Position numbers and translations under genes: made by a program. Of a stretch of 64,000 bases of DNA, positions 42,186 through 51,260 are shown one piece after another. This DNA is from Cypionkella sinensis (GTDB taxonomy: Bacteria; Pseudomonadota; Alphaproteobacteria; Rhodobacterales; Rhodobacteraceae): contig NZ_JBHRTO010000002.1 in assembly GCF_042646385.1 (NCBI RefSeq), positions 372,001 through 436,000 of the forward strand, given 5' to 3'. Numbering within the stretch: the first letter of the stretch is position 1; each line of letters opens with the position of its first letter. The notes below the pieces were generated by a model. That model did not search any database. It saw only the letters and a list, made by a program, of their open reading frames with translations, and had not been told where the DNA came from.

Positions 42186-42196
42186 GCTTCAGCGCC

Positions 42197-43831
42197 TTAG
42201 TTGCCGCCGCTTTCCATTTTGCGCGACGCCAGCACCTCTTCCAGCCAGCCAAGTTGCATCTCGGGGACCGAGGACAGCAGCAGGTCGGTGTAATCATCAA
42301 ACGGCGGCGTCAGCACATCGGTTTTGCTGCCATAACGCACGACCTGCCCGCGATACATCACCGCGATCTTGTCGGCGATGGCTTTCACTGTCGCAAGGTC
42401 ATGGGTGATGAACAGATAGGCCACGCCCTCGCGTTCCTGCAACGCCAGCAGCAGTTTCAGGATGCCATCGGCAACCAGCGGGTCGAGCGCCGATGTCACC
42501 TCATCGCAGATGATCAGCTTAGGCTTGGCGGCCAGTGCGCGGGCAATGCAGACGCGCTGTTTCTGGCCACCGGAAAGCTCGGCTGGGTAGCGATCAATAA
42601 AGCCCGCGCCCATCTCGATTTCTTCTAGCAACTCCTGAATACGCGCGCGTTTTGCAGCACCTTTCAAACCAAAGTAGAACTCCAGCGGCCGCCCGATGAT
42701 GGTGCCCACGGTCTGGCGCGGGTTCATCGCGGTGTCGGCCATCTGGTAGATCATCTGCAACTCACGCAGATCATCCCGCGTCCGGCCCGCCAGATCGGGC
42801 GACAGCGTGCGGCCTGCGAATGTGATGCGGCCTTGGGTGGCGGGCAAAAGCCCGGTGATCACCCGCGCCAGCGTCGATTTGCCCGAGCCACTTTCGCCCA
42901 CCACAGCCAGCGTTTGCCCCGCCGAAAGATCAACCGTGACATTCTTTAGCACGTCGAAATTGGTGCCCTTGTAGCGCGCGGTGACATTGGCGACCGACAG
43001 CACCGAGGCCGTGTCCGGCTTTTCGGCGTGGTCAATCGAACGGACCGAGACCAGCGCCTGCGTATAGGCTTGTTGTGGTGCGTTGATAATCTGATCGGTT
43101 GTGCCGTATTCCACCTTTTTGCCACCACGCAGCACGAGGATGTCGTCGGCCACCTGCGCCACCACCGCCAAATCATGGGTGATATACAACGCCGCAACGC
43201 CTGTGTCGCGGATTGCCGCCTTGATCGCCACCAGCACGTCGATCTGCGTCGTTACGTCCAGCGCGGTGGTGGGCTCGTCGAACACCACCAGATCGGGCTT
43301 GGGGCACAGGGCCATCGCCGTCATCGCGCGCTGCAACTGTCCGCCCGAAACCTGATGCGGATAGCGCGAGCCAAAGGTTTCCGGGTTCGGCAAGCCCAGC
43401 TTGCGGAACAGATCCACCGCGCGGGCCTCGGCCTCGGCCCGCGACATCAGCTTGTGGTGCAGGCTGGTTTCAATCACCTGCTCCATCAGCCGTTTCGCCG
43501 GGTTGAAGGCAGCGGCGGCGGATTGCGCCACATAGGTCACTTCATGGCCACGCAATTTGCGCAGATCACCGGGGCCAGCGGTGCGGATATCGCGGCCATT
43601 CAGCAGGATCTGACCCGAGGCCAAACGCGCCCCACCGCGGGCATAGGACATCGCCGACAGGCCAATGGTGGATTTGCCCGCCCCGGATTCACCGATCAGC
43701 CCCAGCACGCGCCCCTGCTGCACCGCGACCGACACATCATCCACCAGCACGACATGGCGCGGCGGCTCTCCGGGCGGATAAGACGTGGCCTCGATGCGCA
43801 GGTTCTTGATTTCAAGCAGGTTGGGTTTCAT
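42197..43831 (-). CDS. dipeptide/oligopeptide-type ABC ATPase, fused DppD-DppF
   Basis: A 544-residue protein with two ATPase domains. Domain 1: Walker A GESGAGKST, signature VSGGQLQRAMTAM (slightly divergent), LVVFDEPTTALD. Domain 2: GESGSGKST, LSGGQKQRVCIARAL, LIICDEVTSALDP (Glu then Val in place of Pro). Both belong to the OppD/DppD family. It powers the permeases upstream in the same unit. The ATG at 43831 follows the permease stop by 4 bases; a longer GTG start at 43852 would overlap it. A substrate beyond peptide-like cannot be deduced. Confidence 0.88.
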   Translation of the reverse strand: MKPNLLEIKNLRIEATSYPPGEPPRHVVLVDDVSVAVQQGRVLGLIGESGAGKSTIGLSAMSYARGGARLASGQILLNGRDIRTAGPGDLRKLRGHEVTYVAQSAAAAFNPAKRLMEQVIETSLHHKLMSRAEAEARAVDLFRKLGLPNPETFGSRYPHQVSGGQLQRAMTAMALCPKPDLVVFDEPTTALDVTTQIDVLVAIKAAIRDTGVAALYITHDLAVVAQVADDILVLRGGKKVEYGTTDQIINAPQQAYTQALVSVRSIDHAEKPDTASVLSVANVTARYKGTNFDVLKNVTVDLSAGQTLAVVGESGSGKSTLARVITGLLPATQGRITFAGRTLSPDLAGRTRDDLRELQMIYQMADTAMNPRQTVGTIIGRPLEFYFGLKGAAKRARIQELLEEIEMGAGFIDRYPAELSGGQKQRVCIARALAAKPKLIICDEVTSALDPLVADGILKLLLALQEREGVAYLFITHDLATVKAIADKIAVMYRGQVVRYGSKTDVLTPPFDDYTDLLLSSVPEMQLGWLEEVLASRKMESGGN

Positions 43832-43835
43832 CTGA

Positions 43836-44654
43836 TCAAGCACCGCGACCACCTTTCAAGCTGGTGGTGCGCGACAGCACCCAATCCGCCACCAGGTTCA
43901 CCGAGATTGCCAGTGCGGCAATCGCAATCGCCGGGGCCAAGGCGGCCGGGATGCCATAAACCAACCCGGCCGAGTTTTCCTTCACCAAGCCGCCCCAATC
44001 CGCCAGCGGCGGCTGCACGCCAAGGCCAAGGAAGGACAGGGTCGAGATGAACAGCACGGCAAAGATAAACCGCAGGCCAAGTTCGGCGACCAGCGGCGAC
44101 AGAGCGTTGGGCAGGATTTCCGAGAAAATGATCCAGCCCTGCTTTTCGCCCCGCAACCGCGCGGCTTCGACGTAATCCATCACCGTGATATCGACGGCTA
44201 CGGCGCGCGAAAGCCGGAACACCCGCGTCGCATCCAGAAAGCCCATCACAAGGATCAGGTTCAGCGTGGTCACATCCACCGCCGTTAGGATCACCAACGA
44301 CAGGATCAGCGTCGGAATCGCCATCAGCAAATCGACAAAGCGCGACAGCGCCTGATCGACCCAGCCGCCCGCCGTCGCCGCCAGAAAGCCCAGCACCGAT
44401 CCGGTGACAAAGCTGAGGATGGTAGAGGCCGTGGCGATGAAAATCGTCACCTGCGCGCCATAGATCATCCGCGTCAGCAGATCGCGGCCAATCGAATCCG
44501 TGCCCAGCCAATGCGCGGACGAGATCGGATCCCACACGCCACCAACCAATTCGTCCATTTTATAGGGCGCAATCAGATGCGCGAAAATGGCCACGAAGAA
44601 AAAGCCCCCGGTCAGGATCAGACCGATCAGGGCGGAAAGGGGAATACGCCTCAT
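43836..44654 (-). CDS. ABC transporter permease, DppC-like
   Basis: Inner-membrane subunit of 272 residues: a first helix near 8-26, HWLGTDSIGRDLLTRMIYGA, then the five-helix permease core with coupling loop EAARLRGEKQGWIIFSEILPNA. It overlaps the DppB-like permease gene by 4 bp. Order on the minus strand is binding protein, DppB-like, DppC-like, fused ATPase: a complete importer. Confidence 0.88.
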   Translation of the reverse strand: MRRIPLSALIGLILTGGFFFVAIFAHLIAPYKMDELVGGVWDPISSAHWLGTDSIGRDLLTRMIYGAQVTIFIATASTILSFVTGSVLGFLAATAGGWVDQALSRFVDLLMAIPTLILSLVILTAVDVTTLNLILVMGFLDATRVFRLSRAVAVDITVMDYVEAARLRGEKQGWIIFSEILPNALSPLVAELGLRFIFAVLFISTLSFLGLGVQPPLADWGGLVKENSAGLVYGIPAALAPAIAIAALAISVNLVADWVLSRTTSLKGGRGA

Positions 44655-45607
44655 TTCGGATGCCTCAGTCTGGGGTTGGCAAGGATGGAAACCACATCGG
44701 CCAGAATGTTCAGCCCGATATAGACGGCGGCAAAGATCATCCCGCAGGCCTGCACCACCGGCAGATCGCGCTTGGTCACATGGTCCACCAGATACTGGCC
44801 CATGCCGGGATAGACGAACACCACCTCAACCACGACAACGCCCACCACCAGATAGGCCAGATTCAACATCACCACGTTGACCACGGGGGCGATGGCATTC
44901 GGGAAAGCATGTCGCCAGATCACAGTCAGCGGCGACAAGCCTTTCAGCTCGGCAGTCTCTATATAGGCCGATTGCATCACGTTCAGAATGGCTGCGCGCG
45001 TCATCCGCATCATATGCGCCAGCACCACCATCACCAGCACGATAACCGGCAGAATGATCGCGCTCAGGCGTTCAAACACGCCCATGCCGGGAAACACCAT
45101 CGACATCGCGGGGAACCACTGCAATTTGACGGCAAGGAAATACAGCACCAGATAGCCCGCCACAAATTCCGGCAGGCTGATCGTGGCCAGCGTGACGCCC
45201 GAGATCAACCGATCCGGCCAGCGCCCGTTGTAGCGTGCCGCCAGCAACCCCAACAGGATCGCAAGCGGCACCGAAATCAGCGCGGCCCAGAACGCCAGAA
45301 ACAGCGTATTTCCCAGACGGCTGCCGATAGAGGTGGCGATATCCTCGCCGTTGGTCAGCGCCACCCCCATGTCTCCGGTCATGAACCCGTAGAGCCAATG
45401 GCCGTAACGCCACAGCACAGGCTCGTTCAGTCCCATTTTCTCGCGCAGGTTAGCCAAGGCCTCGGGCGTTGCCGATTGCCCCAGCATGGCTTGCGCCGTA
45501 TCGCCCGGCAAAGCCTCGACCCCAAAAAAAATCAGGGCCGAAACCGCCAACATGAGCAACAGTCCCAGCACCAATCGCTGGGATACGAGTTTCACAACCG
45601 GATGCAT
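44651..45607 (-). CDS. ABC transporter permease, DppB-like
   Basis: First permease of the importer, 318 residues with six helices. It has the DppB start segment (FFGVEALPGDTAQAMLGQSA, then LREKMGLNEPVLWRYGHWL) and a coupling loop YIETAELKGLSPLTVIWRHAF. It begins 8 bp after the binding-protein stop at 45616; an ATG at 45634 would overlap that gene and is less likely. Confidence 0.88.
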   Translation of the reverse strand: MHPVVKLVSQRLVLGLLLMLAVSALIFFGVEALPGDTAQAMLGQSATPEALANLREKMGLNEPVLWRYGHWLYGFMTGDMGVALTNGEDIATSIGSRLGNTLFLAFWAALISVPLAILLGLLAARYNGRWPDRLISGVTLATISLPEFVAGYLVLYFLAVKLQWFPAMSMVFPGMGVFERLSAIILPVIVLVMVVLAHMMRMTRAAILNVMQSAYIETAELKGLSPLTVIWRHAFPNAIAPVVNVVMLNLAYLVVGVVVVEVVFVYPGMGQYLVDHVTKRDLPVVQACGMIFAAVYIGLNILADVVSILANPRLRHPK

Positions 45608-45615
45608 CGGGCGGA

Positions 45616-47205
45616 TCAGGTGTTCAGCCAGCACTTGGCAAGTGCGCGGCCGTTCATCAATTCACCGTTCGGATCAGGCAGCCAGCCGCCGACTTCTGCG
45701 CGCTTGGCCTCGACGAAGTCGTTGAACATCGGGCAAATCAGACCGCCGTTGTCGCGCAGCATGTGCGCCAGTTCCGAATATTCGGCCTTGCGCTTGGTCT
45801 GGTCCAACTCGGCGCGGGCAGCGATCAGAACTTCGTCGAACTTCGGATCTTTGAACTTGGTGTCGTTCCAGTCGGCGGTCGACAGATAGGCCGTGGAATA
45901 CATCTGATCCTGCACCGGACGCCCACCCCAATAGCTGGCGCAGAAGGGTGCGACGTTCCAGACGTTCGTCCAATACCCATCATCGGGCTCGCGCTTGATT
46001 TCCAACGGGATACCGGCGGCATTGGCCGATTGCTGGAACAGTTGCGCCGCCTCGATCGCGCCGGGGAAGGCCCCTGCCGCCACTTGCAACACGATGGGCG
46101 AGCCATCATGGCCGGATTTCTTATAGGCTTCCGCCGCCGCTGCCGCATCATACTCCCGCTGCGGGATGGTGTCGTCGAACAACGGATAGGCCGCGTTGAT
46201 CGGGAAGTCGTTGCCGCGCGAGCCAAGGCCGCCAAGGATCTTGTCGACCATTTCCTGACGGTTGATCGCCAGTTTCAACGCCATGCGCAGGTCGTTGTTG
46301 TCGAAAGGTGCCTTGTCGCAGTGCATAATAAAGACATAGTGGCCACGACCTGCAACAGCCTCGATCGAGATGCCGGGTGCGCCTTTCAGCAGTCCGACGA
46401 TCTTTGGGTCAACGCGGTTCATCATATGGACCTGACCAGCCTGCAGCGCCGAGGTGCGCGCGGTGTTGTCGTTGATCACGATGATCTCGACATCATCGGC
46501 ATGGCCCATGGTGCTGTCAAAGTAGTTGGCATGCTTGGTGAAGGTATGGCGCACGCCCGGCTCGTTGGCGACGATCTTGTAGGGGCCAGCGCCGATGCCT
46601 GCGGTCGGGTTATCAAAACCACCGCCGGGCTGAATGATCAGGTGGTAATCTGCCATCAGGAACGGCAAGTCGGCGTTACCGGACTTCAGCTTCAGCGTGA
46701 CCATGTCACCTTCGGCTTTCATGTCCACGATATCTTTCACGATGCCCAAAGCGCCCGACTGCGATTTCTCATCGGTGTGGCGTTTCAGTGTGGCAACAAC
46801 GTCGTCCGACGTTACGGTCTTGCCGTCGTGGTATTCAACGCCCTTACGGATCTTGAATTTCCATTCCATCGCATCCGGGCTGGACGACACTTCTTCGGCA
46901 ATCCGGTAGTCGATCTCGCCCTTGGCGTTCACGTCAACCAGCATCTCGCCCCAAGTCATGTTCACGGCGAAGGGCACTTCCGAAGCGGCCAGCGCCGGGT
47001 CCAGCGAGTTGGTGGATTCGCCACCCGCCATACCTGCGCGCAGCAGGCCGCCCTTTTTCGGCTCTTCCGCCCGCGCAGCCGAAGCCAGCAGGGTCGAGGC
47101 CATCGCCGCCGACACGCCCAGCGCACCGGCACGGCCAACGAATTCGCGGCGGCTCATCAAGCCTTTGGTGGCGCGCGACAGCAGATAGTTCAACTCATTC
47201 GACAT
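45616..47205 (-). CDS. ABC transporter substrate-binding protein, family 5
   Basis: Periplasmic receptor of 529 residues. The N-terminal signal is twin-arginine-like (SRREFVGRAGALGVSAAM) and the body has the family-5 pattern: GKTVTSDDVVATLKRHTD, GAGPYKI, and LRMALKLAINRQEMVDKIL. Tat-exported family-5 receptors are common in Rhodobacterales. It lies 105 bp after the CocE/NonD hydrolase gene on the same strand and 8 bp before the DppB-like gene. The ligand may be a peptide-like or ester compound processed by the flanking hydrolases (inference). Confidence 0.87.
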   Translation of the reverse strand: MSNELNYLLSRATKGLMSRREFVGRAGALGVSAAMASTLLASAARAEEPKKGGLLRAGMAGGESTNSLDPALAASEVPFAVNMTWGEMLVDVNAKGEIDYRIAEEVSSSPDAMEWKFKIRKGVEYHDGKTVTSDDVVATLKRHTDEKSQSGALGIVKDIVDMKAEGDMVTLKLKSGNADLPFLMADYHLIIQPGGGFDNPTAGIGAGPYKIVANEPGVRHTFTKHANYFDSTMGHADDVEIIVINDNTARTSALQAGQVHMMNRVDPKIVGLLKGAPGISIEAVAGRGHYVFIMHCDKAPFDNNDLRMALKLAINRQEMVDKILGGLGSRGNDFPINAAYPLFDDTIPQREYDAAAAAEAYKKSGHDGSPIVLQVAAGAFPGAIEAAQLFQQSANAAGIPLEIKREPDDGYWTNVWNVAPFCASYWGGRPVQDQMYSTAYLSTADWNDTKFKDPKFDEVLIAARAELDQTKRKAEYSELAHMLRDNGGLICPMFNDFVEAKRAEVGGWLPDPNGELMNGRALAKCWLNT

Positions 47206-47310
47206 TGTGATCTCCCTGATTGCCCCGGATTTTTGGGGCCGTTTTTTGTTGATTACCCAATCAGTAACCCGCGAATTTCCGTTATGGCAACGATTCTTGC
47301 GCGGGATGCT

Positions 47311-49341
47311 TCAAACAAATCTGCGCGCGACCTTGTCATCAAAATGTCGCTCAAACACTTTGGTATCCCCCTCATAGGCGGTCAGACTGGCCTTCAGATG
47401 CAGATGCGTCGCCGTGGCAGTCATCTCGGCCCAAGCGTTTGTTTTCACAGACCAATCACCACGAGACTGCCGCTGCTCCCAAGTATGCACCGCCCGCGCC
47501 GACAGGGGATCATCCGGGTGGATTTCCCACAGTTCGGTCATGCTTTCGCCGGTGCAATGACCATGAGTCAAATTTTCGACATCGCCCAGATCATCGCTGA
47601 TCACCAGCGCCGTGGTGCCGTTGATCAGATCCGTCTCGATCTTGCGCGTGGTCTTGCCCGCCCGCAGAACTTTGTGCGCCCAAGGCGTCGCACCCTGCGC
47701 TTCGGGCGGCGTCCACTCTGCCGCGCTGCCCTGATGCACCGGCAGATCAAGGCTGCCTGCCATCACCGTCAACGTCGCAGGCTGGGGCGAGGGCCACAGG
47801 AACGGCCAATAGGTCGTCGACAGCGCTAGGCGCAGCCGATGCCCCGCCGCCAGACGGTAAGCCATTTGGTCAATGTCAAACGCCACATCCACCGTCTGCC
47901 CCACCGGCATCGGGGCGGGGTCTTCCATGCTACCCCGATGACACAGGTTCAACATGCCATGCGCGATGCGCACCGATGATCCATCCGGGGCCACATCGCA
48001 CAGCCGGGCCACCACAAAGCCCAGTGGCTGATCGCTGGAAAGTCGCAGGTTCAGCCGCGCGGCCCCCAGCAGATCCAGCGGCTCTGATAAGACCACACCA
48101 TCAAAACAAACCGAGATTGCGTCGTCACTGGCCTGATCCCCCGGCATTTCCGCATTCAAACCCATCGGAAAGAACTCACCCGTATGCATCCCCAGATGCT
48201 GCGGCGTGTTGATCGTCACCGGAACCCGAAGCGCTACCCCGGCCCCCAGCGCGCCCGCGGTGGGGACTGGGGAGGGCTGGCCCTCCCCAGACCTCTCCCC
48301 CAGCGCCAAGACCTGAAGTGTCACGCGCGGACTGGGCCAGACAGTCTCTGCCACCCAATGCCCCGCCCGATGCTTGGCCGAGGCATCCGGGGCCTCGGAA
48401 TGGATCATATAGGCGCGATAGGCCGGGTCATTTTCGGCGCCGTTTTCGATGCCCTTCAGCCAGCGATCCCACCAGCGCAGCGCCAGTTGCAGAAAGCCGA
48501 TCGCAGGCCCCGGCACCGCCGTATGCGGATATTGATGCACCCAAGGCCCGACGATGCCCTGCACCGGAGCAGGCACATTCTCCACCAGATGCGCCACGGT
48601 GTTCATGTAATTGTCGGCCCAACCGCCCCAAGACAGTACCGGCACCGTCATCCGCGCATAATCCTCTGACACCGAGCCATGCTTCCAGTAATCGCTCTTC
48701 TCTTGCATCTCAGCCCAGCGGGGGGCCAGCCAAGGCTCATTCTCCAGCCGCCGCAGCCATTCCGCCCGCCAATCCGGGCGCAACACCGGGTCCGCTGGCC
48801 TGCTGGAGTAAGACAGCATCACCGCCCCCCAGCCGAAGTTCTCGCCCAGCAGGCAGCCGCCCTTGTAGTGAATATCATCAGCAAAGCGGTCGGTGGTCGA
48901 GCACACCGACACCACCGCCTTTAGCGCCGGTGGCTGCAAAAACGCCGTCTGCAAGCAGTTAAACCCGCCCCAGCTTTTGCCCATCATCCCGACCGCGCCG
49001 TCGCACCAATCCTGTGCTGCCAGCCATTCGATCACCTCGCAGGCGTCGGCGAGTTCCTGAATGGTGTATTCATCGCTCATCAAGCCTTCGCTGTCGCCAT
49101 TGCCGCGCATATCGACGCGCACGCAGGCATAGCCATGCCCCGCCACATAGGCGTGCATCATCTCATCACGCGGCAAAGTGCCATCGCGCTTGCGGTAGGG
49201 GATGTATTCCAGCACCGCAGGCACTGGCCCTGCGCCTTCGGGCCGCCACACCCGCGCCGACAAACGGCAGCCGTCCGATAGCACGATGCCCATGTCGGGC
49301 TCGTCGGTAATGGCAAAGGGAAACTCGGTTACAATCTTCAT
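47311..49341 (-). CDS. CocE/NonD family hydrolase (X-Pro dipeptidyl-peptidase type)
   Basis: A 676-residue hydrolase of the S15-like family. The catalytic domain has YIPYRKRDGTLPRDE, the Asp/Arg-rich VRVDMRGNGDSEG and nucleophile elbow GKSWGG (Ser123). The C-terminal jelly-roll X-Pro-dipeptidyl-peptidase domain spans about 470-676. Relatives cleave cocaine esters or acyl-peptide bonds. There is no signal peptide, so it works in the cytoplasm, presumably after import by the ABC system that follows on the same strand. It is divergent from the sulfatase gene. Confidence 0.86.
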   Translation of the reverse strand: MKIVTEFPFAITDEPDMGIVLSDGCRLSARVWRPEGAGPVPAVLEYIPYRKRDGTLPRDEMMHAYVAGHGYACVRVDMRGNGDSEGLMSDEYTIQELADACEVIEWLAAQDWCDGAVGMMGKSWGGFNCLQTAFLQPPALKAVVSVCSTTDRFADDIHYKGGCLLGENFGWGAVMLSYSSRPADPVLRPDWRAEWLRRLENEPWLAPRWAEMQEKSDYWKHGSVSEDYARMTVPVLSWGGWADNYMNTVAHLVENVPAPVQGIVGPWVHQYPHTAVPGPAIGFLQLALRWWDRWLKGIENGAENDPAYRAYMIHSEAPDASAKHRAGHWVAETVWPSPRVTLQVLALGERSGEGQPSPVPTAGALGAGVALRVPVTINTPQHLGMHTGEFFPMGLNAEMPGDQASDDAISVCFDGVVLSEPLDLLGAARLNLRLSSDQPLGFVVARLCDVAPDGSSVRIAHGMLNLCHRGSMEDPAPMPVGQTVDVAFDIDQMAYRLAAGHRLRLALSTTYWPFLWPSPQPATLTVMAGSLDLPVHQGSAAEWTPPEAQGATPWAHKVLRAGKTTRKIETDLINGTTALVISDDLGDVENLTHGHCTGESMTELWEIHPDDPLSARAVHTWEQRQSRGDWSVKTNAWAEMTATATHLHLKASLTAYEGDTKVFERHFDDKVARRFV

Positions 49342-49521
49342 GTGGGTCCCCTTGTCATCTCGCGCGTATCAGGCGATGCGAAGGCGCTGAAATCCGTCCT
49401 TCAAACGGCGCTTGAGCATCCATTTGCGACGTTACGTCACATTCGGGTAAAAAGCCCTCTTGCAACGCAAACCCAAGCGCGCCACCACTTTCGCGCAGAT
49501 CAAACCGCAAAGGAACCCTCC

Positions 49522-51030
49522 ATGACCGCCCGCCCGAATATCCTGATTGTCATGGTGGATCAGTTGACCGGAACCCTGTTCGATGATGGTCCCGCCGCCT
49601 TCCTGCACGCGCCAAACCTGCGCCGTTTGGCCGATCATTCGGTGCGCTTTGCCAATGCCTACACCGCCTCACCGCTCTGCGCCCCGGCACGCGCCGCCTT
49701 CATGTCGGGCGCTCTGCCGCGCCGCACCCGTGTCTATGACAATGCCGCCGAATTTGCGTCAGACATTCCCACCTACGCCCACCATCTGCGCCGCGCGGGC
49801 TATTACACCTGCCTGTCGGGCAAGATGCACTTCGTCGGCCCCGACCAGATGCACGGGTTTGAGGACCGTTTGACCACCGACATCTACCCCGCCGATTTCG
49901 GCTGGACCCCGGATTACCGCAAACCCGGCGAACGTATCGACTGGTGGTATCACAACCTAGGCTCCGTCACCGGCGCAGGTGTCGCCGAAATCACCAACCA
50001 ACTCGAATACGACGATGACGTCTGCCATCAAGCCGTGCAGAAAATCTACGACCTCTCGCGTGGGCTTGATCCGCGCCCGTGGTGCGTTACTGCCAGCTTC
50101 ACCCACCCGCACGACCCCTTCGTGGCCCGCCGCAAATACTGGGATCTCTACAACGACGCGCCCGAGTTGGAACCGCCCACCCCGCTCGCCTACGAAGACA
50201 TGGACCCGCACTCGCAGCGCCTGATGGACGCGTGCGACTGGCGCGGTCTCGAAGTTACCCCCGACCACATCCGCCGCGCCCGCCAAGGCTATTTCGCCAA
50301 TATCTCTTACGTCGATGCCAAGATCGGCGAGATATTCGAGGCACTTGAAGCCACAAGGCAAGAAGCCATCGTGATCTTCGTCTCGGACCATGGTGAAATG
50401 CTGGGCCGCAAAGGCCTGTGGTTCAAGATGAACTTCTTCGAAGGCGCCTCGCGCGTCCCCCTGATGATCTCGGCCCCCGGCCTTGACCCCAAACGCATCG
50501 ACACCGCTGTCTCCACCATCGACCTGACCCCCACGCTCTGCGATCTGGCGGGCATCTCGATGGAGGAAGTCATGCCGTGGACCGATGGCGAAAGCCTGCT
50601 GCCCCTGGCCACCGGCACCCCGCGCACCACGCCTGTGGCGATGGAATACGCCGCCGAAGGCACCATCACCCCCATGGTCGCGCTGCGCCTGGGTGCGTGG
50701 AAATACATCCACTGCCCCGCCGACCCCGATCAACTCTACGACCTCGCCGCCGACCCCGAGGAAAACTATAACCTCGCCGCCGACCCCCGCGCCGCCGAGG
50801 TGCTGGCGCATTTCCAGACCATGACGCAAGACCGCTGGGACATCCCCTCCTATGACGCCGAGGTCCGCCAAAGCCAAGCCCGCCGCTGGGTGGTTTACGA
50901 AGCCTTGCGCAACGGCGCCTATTATCCGTGGGATCACCAACCCCTGCGCGCGGCCTCCGAGCGCTATATGCGCAACCACATGGACCTGAACGTGCTGGAA
51001 GAAAACAAACGCTTCCCGCGCGGCGAGTAA
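49522..51030 (+). CDS. betC: choline-sulfatase-like sulfatase
   Basis: A 502-residue sulfatase. SPLCAPARAAFMSG carries Cys53, which a formylglycine-generating enzyme converts to the catalytic residue (C-x-A-R here rather than C-x-P-S-R). Metal residues lie in IVMVDQLTG and VFVSDHGEMLG. The C-terminal segment (YEALRNGAYYPWDHQP, then YMRNHMDLN) matches the choline-sulfatase C-terminal domain, supporting cleavage of choline-O-sulfate. No betA, betB or betI gene is in the window, so betaine synthesis would rely on genes elsewhere. AAAGGAA precedes the ATG at 49522. It is divergent from the CocE-type hydrolase gene. Confidence 0.82.
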   Translation: MTARPNILIVMVDQLTGTLFDDGPAAFLHAPNLRRLADHSVRFANAYTASPLCAPARAAFMSGALPRRTRVYDNAAEFASDIPTYAHHLRRAGYYTCLSGKMHFVGPDQMHGFEDRLTTDIYPADFGWTPDYRKPGERIDWWYHNLGSVTGAGVAEITNQLEYDDDVCHQAVQKIYDLSRGLDPRPWCVTASFTHPHDPFVARRKYWDLYNDAPELEPPTPLAYEDMDPHSQRLMDACDWRGLEVTPDHIRRARQGYFANISYVDAKIGEIFEALEATRQEAIVIFVSDHGEMLGRKGLWFKMNFFEGASRVPLMISAPGLDPKRIDTAVSTIDLTPTLCDLAGISMEEVMPWTDGESLLPLATGTPRTTPVAMEYAAEGTITPMVALRLGAWKYIHCPADPDQLYDLAADPEENYNLAADPRAAEVLAHFQTMTQDRWDIPSYDAEVRQSQARRWVVYEALRNGAYYPWDHQPLRAASERYMRNHMDLNVLEENKRFPRGE

Positions 51031-51084
51031 GGCGTCTGCGTGCCGCCCGTTTTTACCCCGCAGCGAAGCGGCAGCGCCAGAACG

Positions 51085-51168
51085 CTCCGCGGGGGATATT
51101 TAAGAACAGGTGAAAGCAAAGAGGCTCTCTATTTCACCTGTTTCTTAAATATCCCCGCCGGAGGCTTC
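51085..51168. repeat. paired inverted copies F and G of the dispersed 3'-flank repeat
   Basis: GGGATATTTAAGAACAGG and TGAAA (from 51093) face TTTCACCTGTTTCTTAAATA and TCCC (from 51132) across a 16-nt spacer. The arms are 23 and 24 bases and differ by one extra A. Each lies on the 3' side of one of the convergent betC and mltB genes. A long hairpin is possible on either transcript. Confidence 0.75.
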
Positions 51169-51260
51169 CACATATCCGCCCGCAGACCTTTTGGTCGCGA
51201 TGCTGCGCCAGCGCCGCCGAGCGGTGGCTCGATGCCACCCGAGGCGGCACCCCGATGGCC

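Noticed and set aside
49522..51030. A choline-sulphate to glycine-betaine locus
   Set aside because: Only the sulfatase is present; no choline dehydrogenase, betaine aldehyde dehydrogenase, regulator or dedicated transporter lies nearby.
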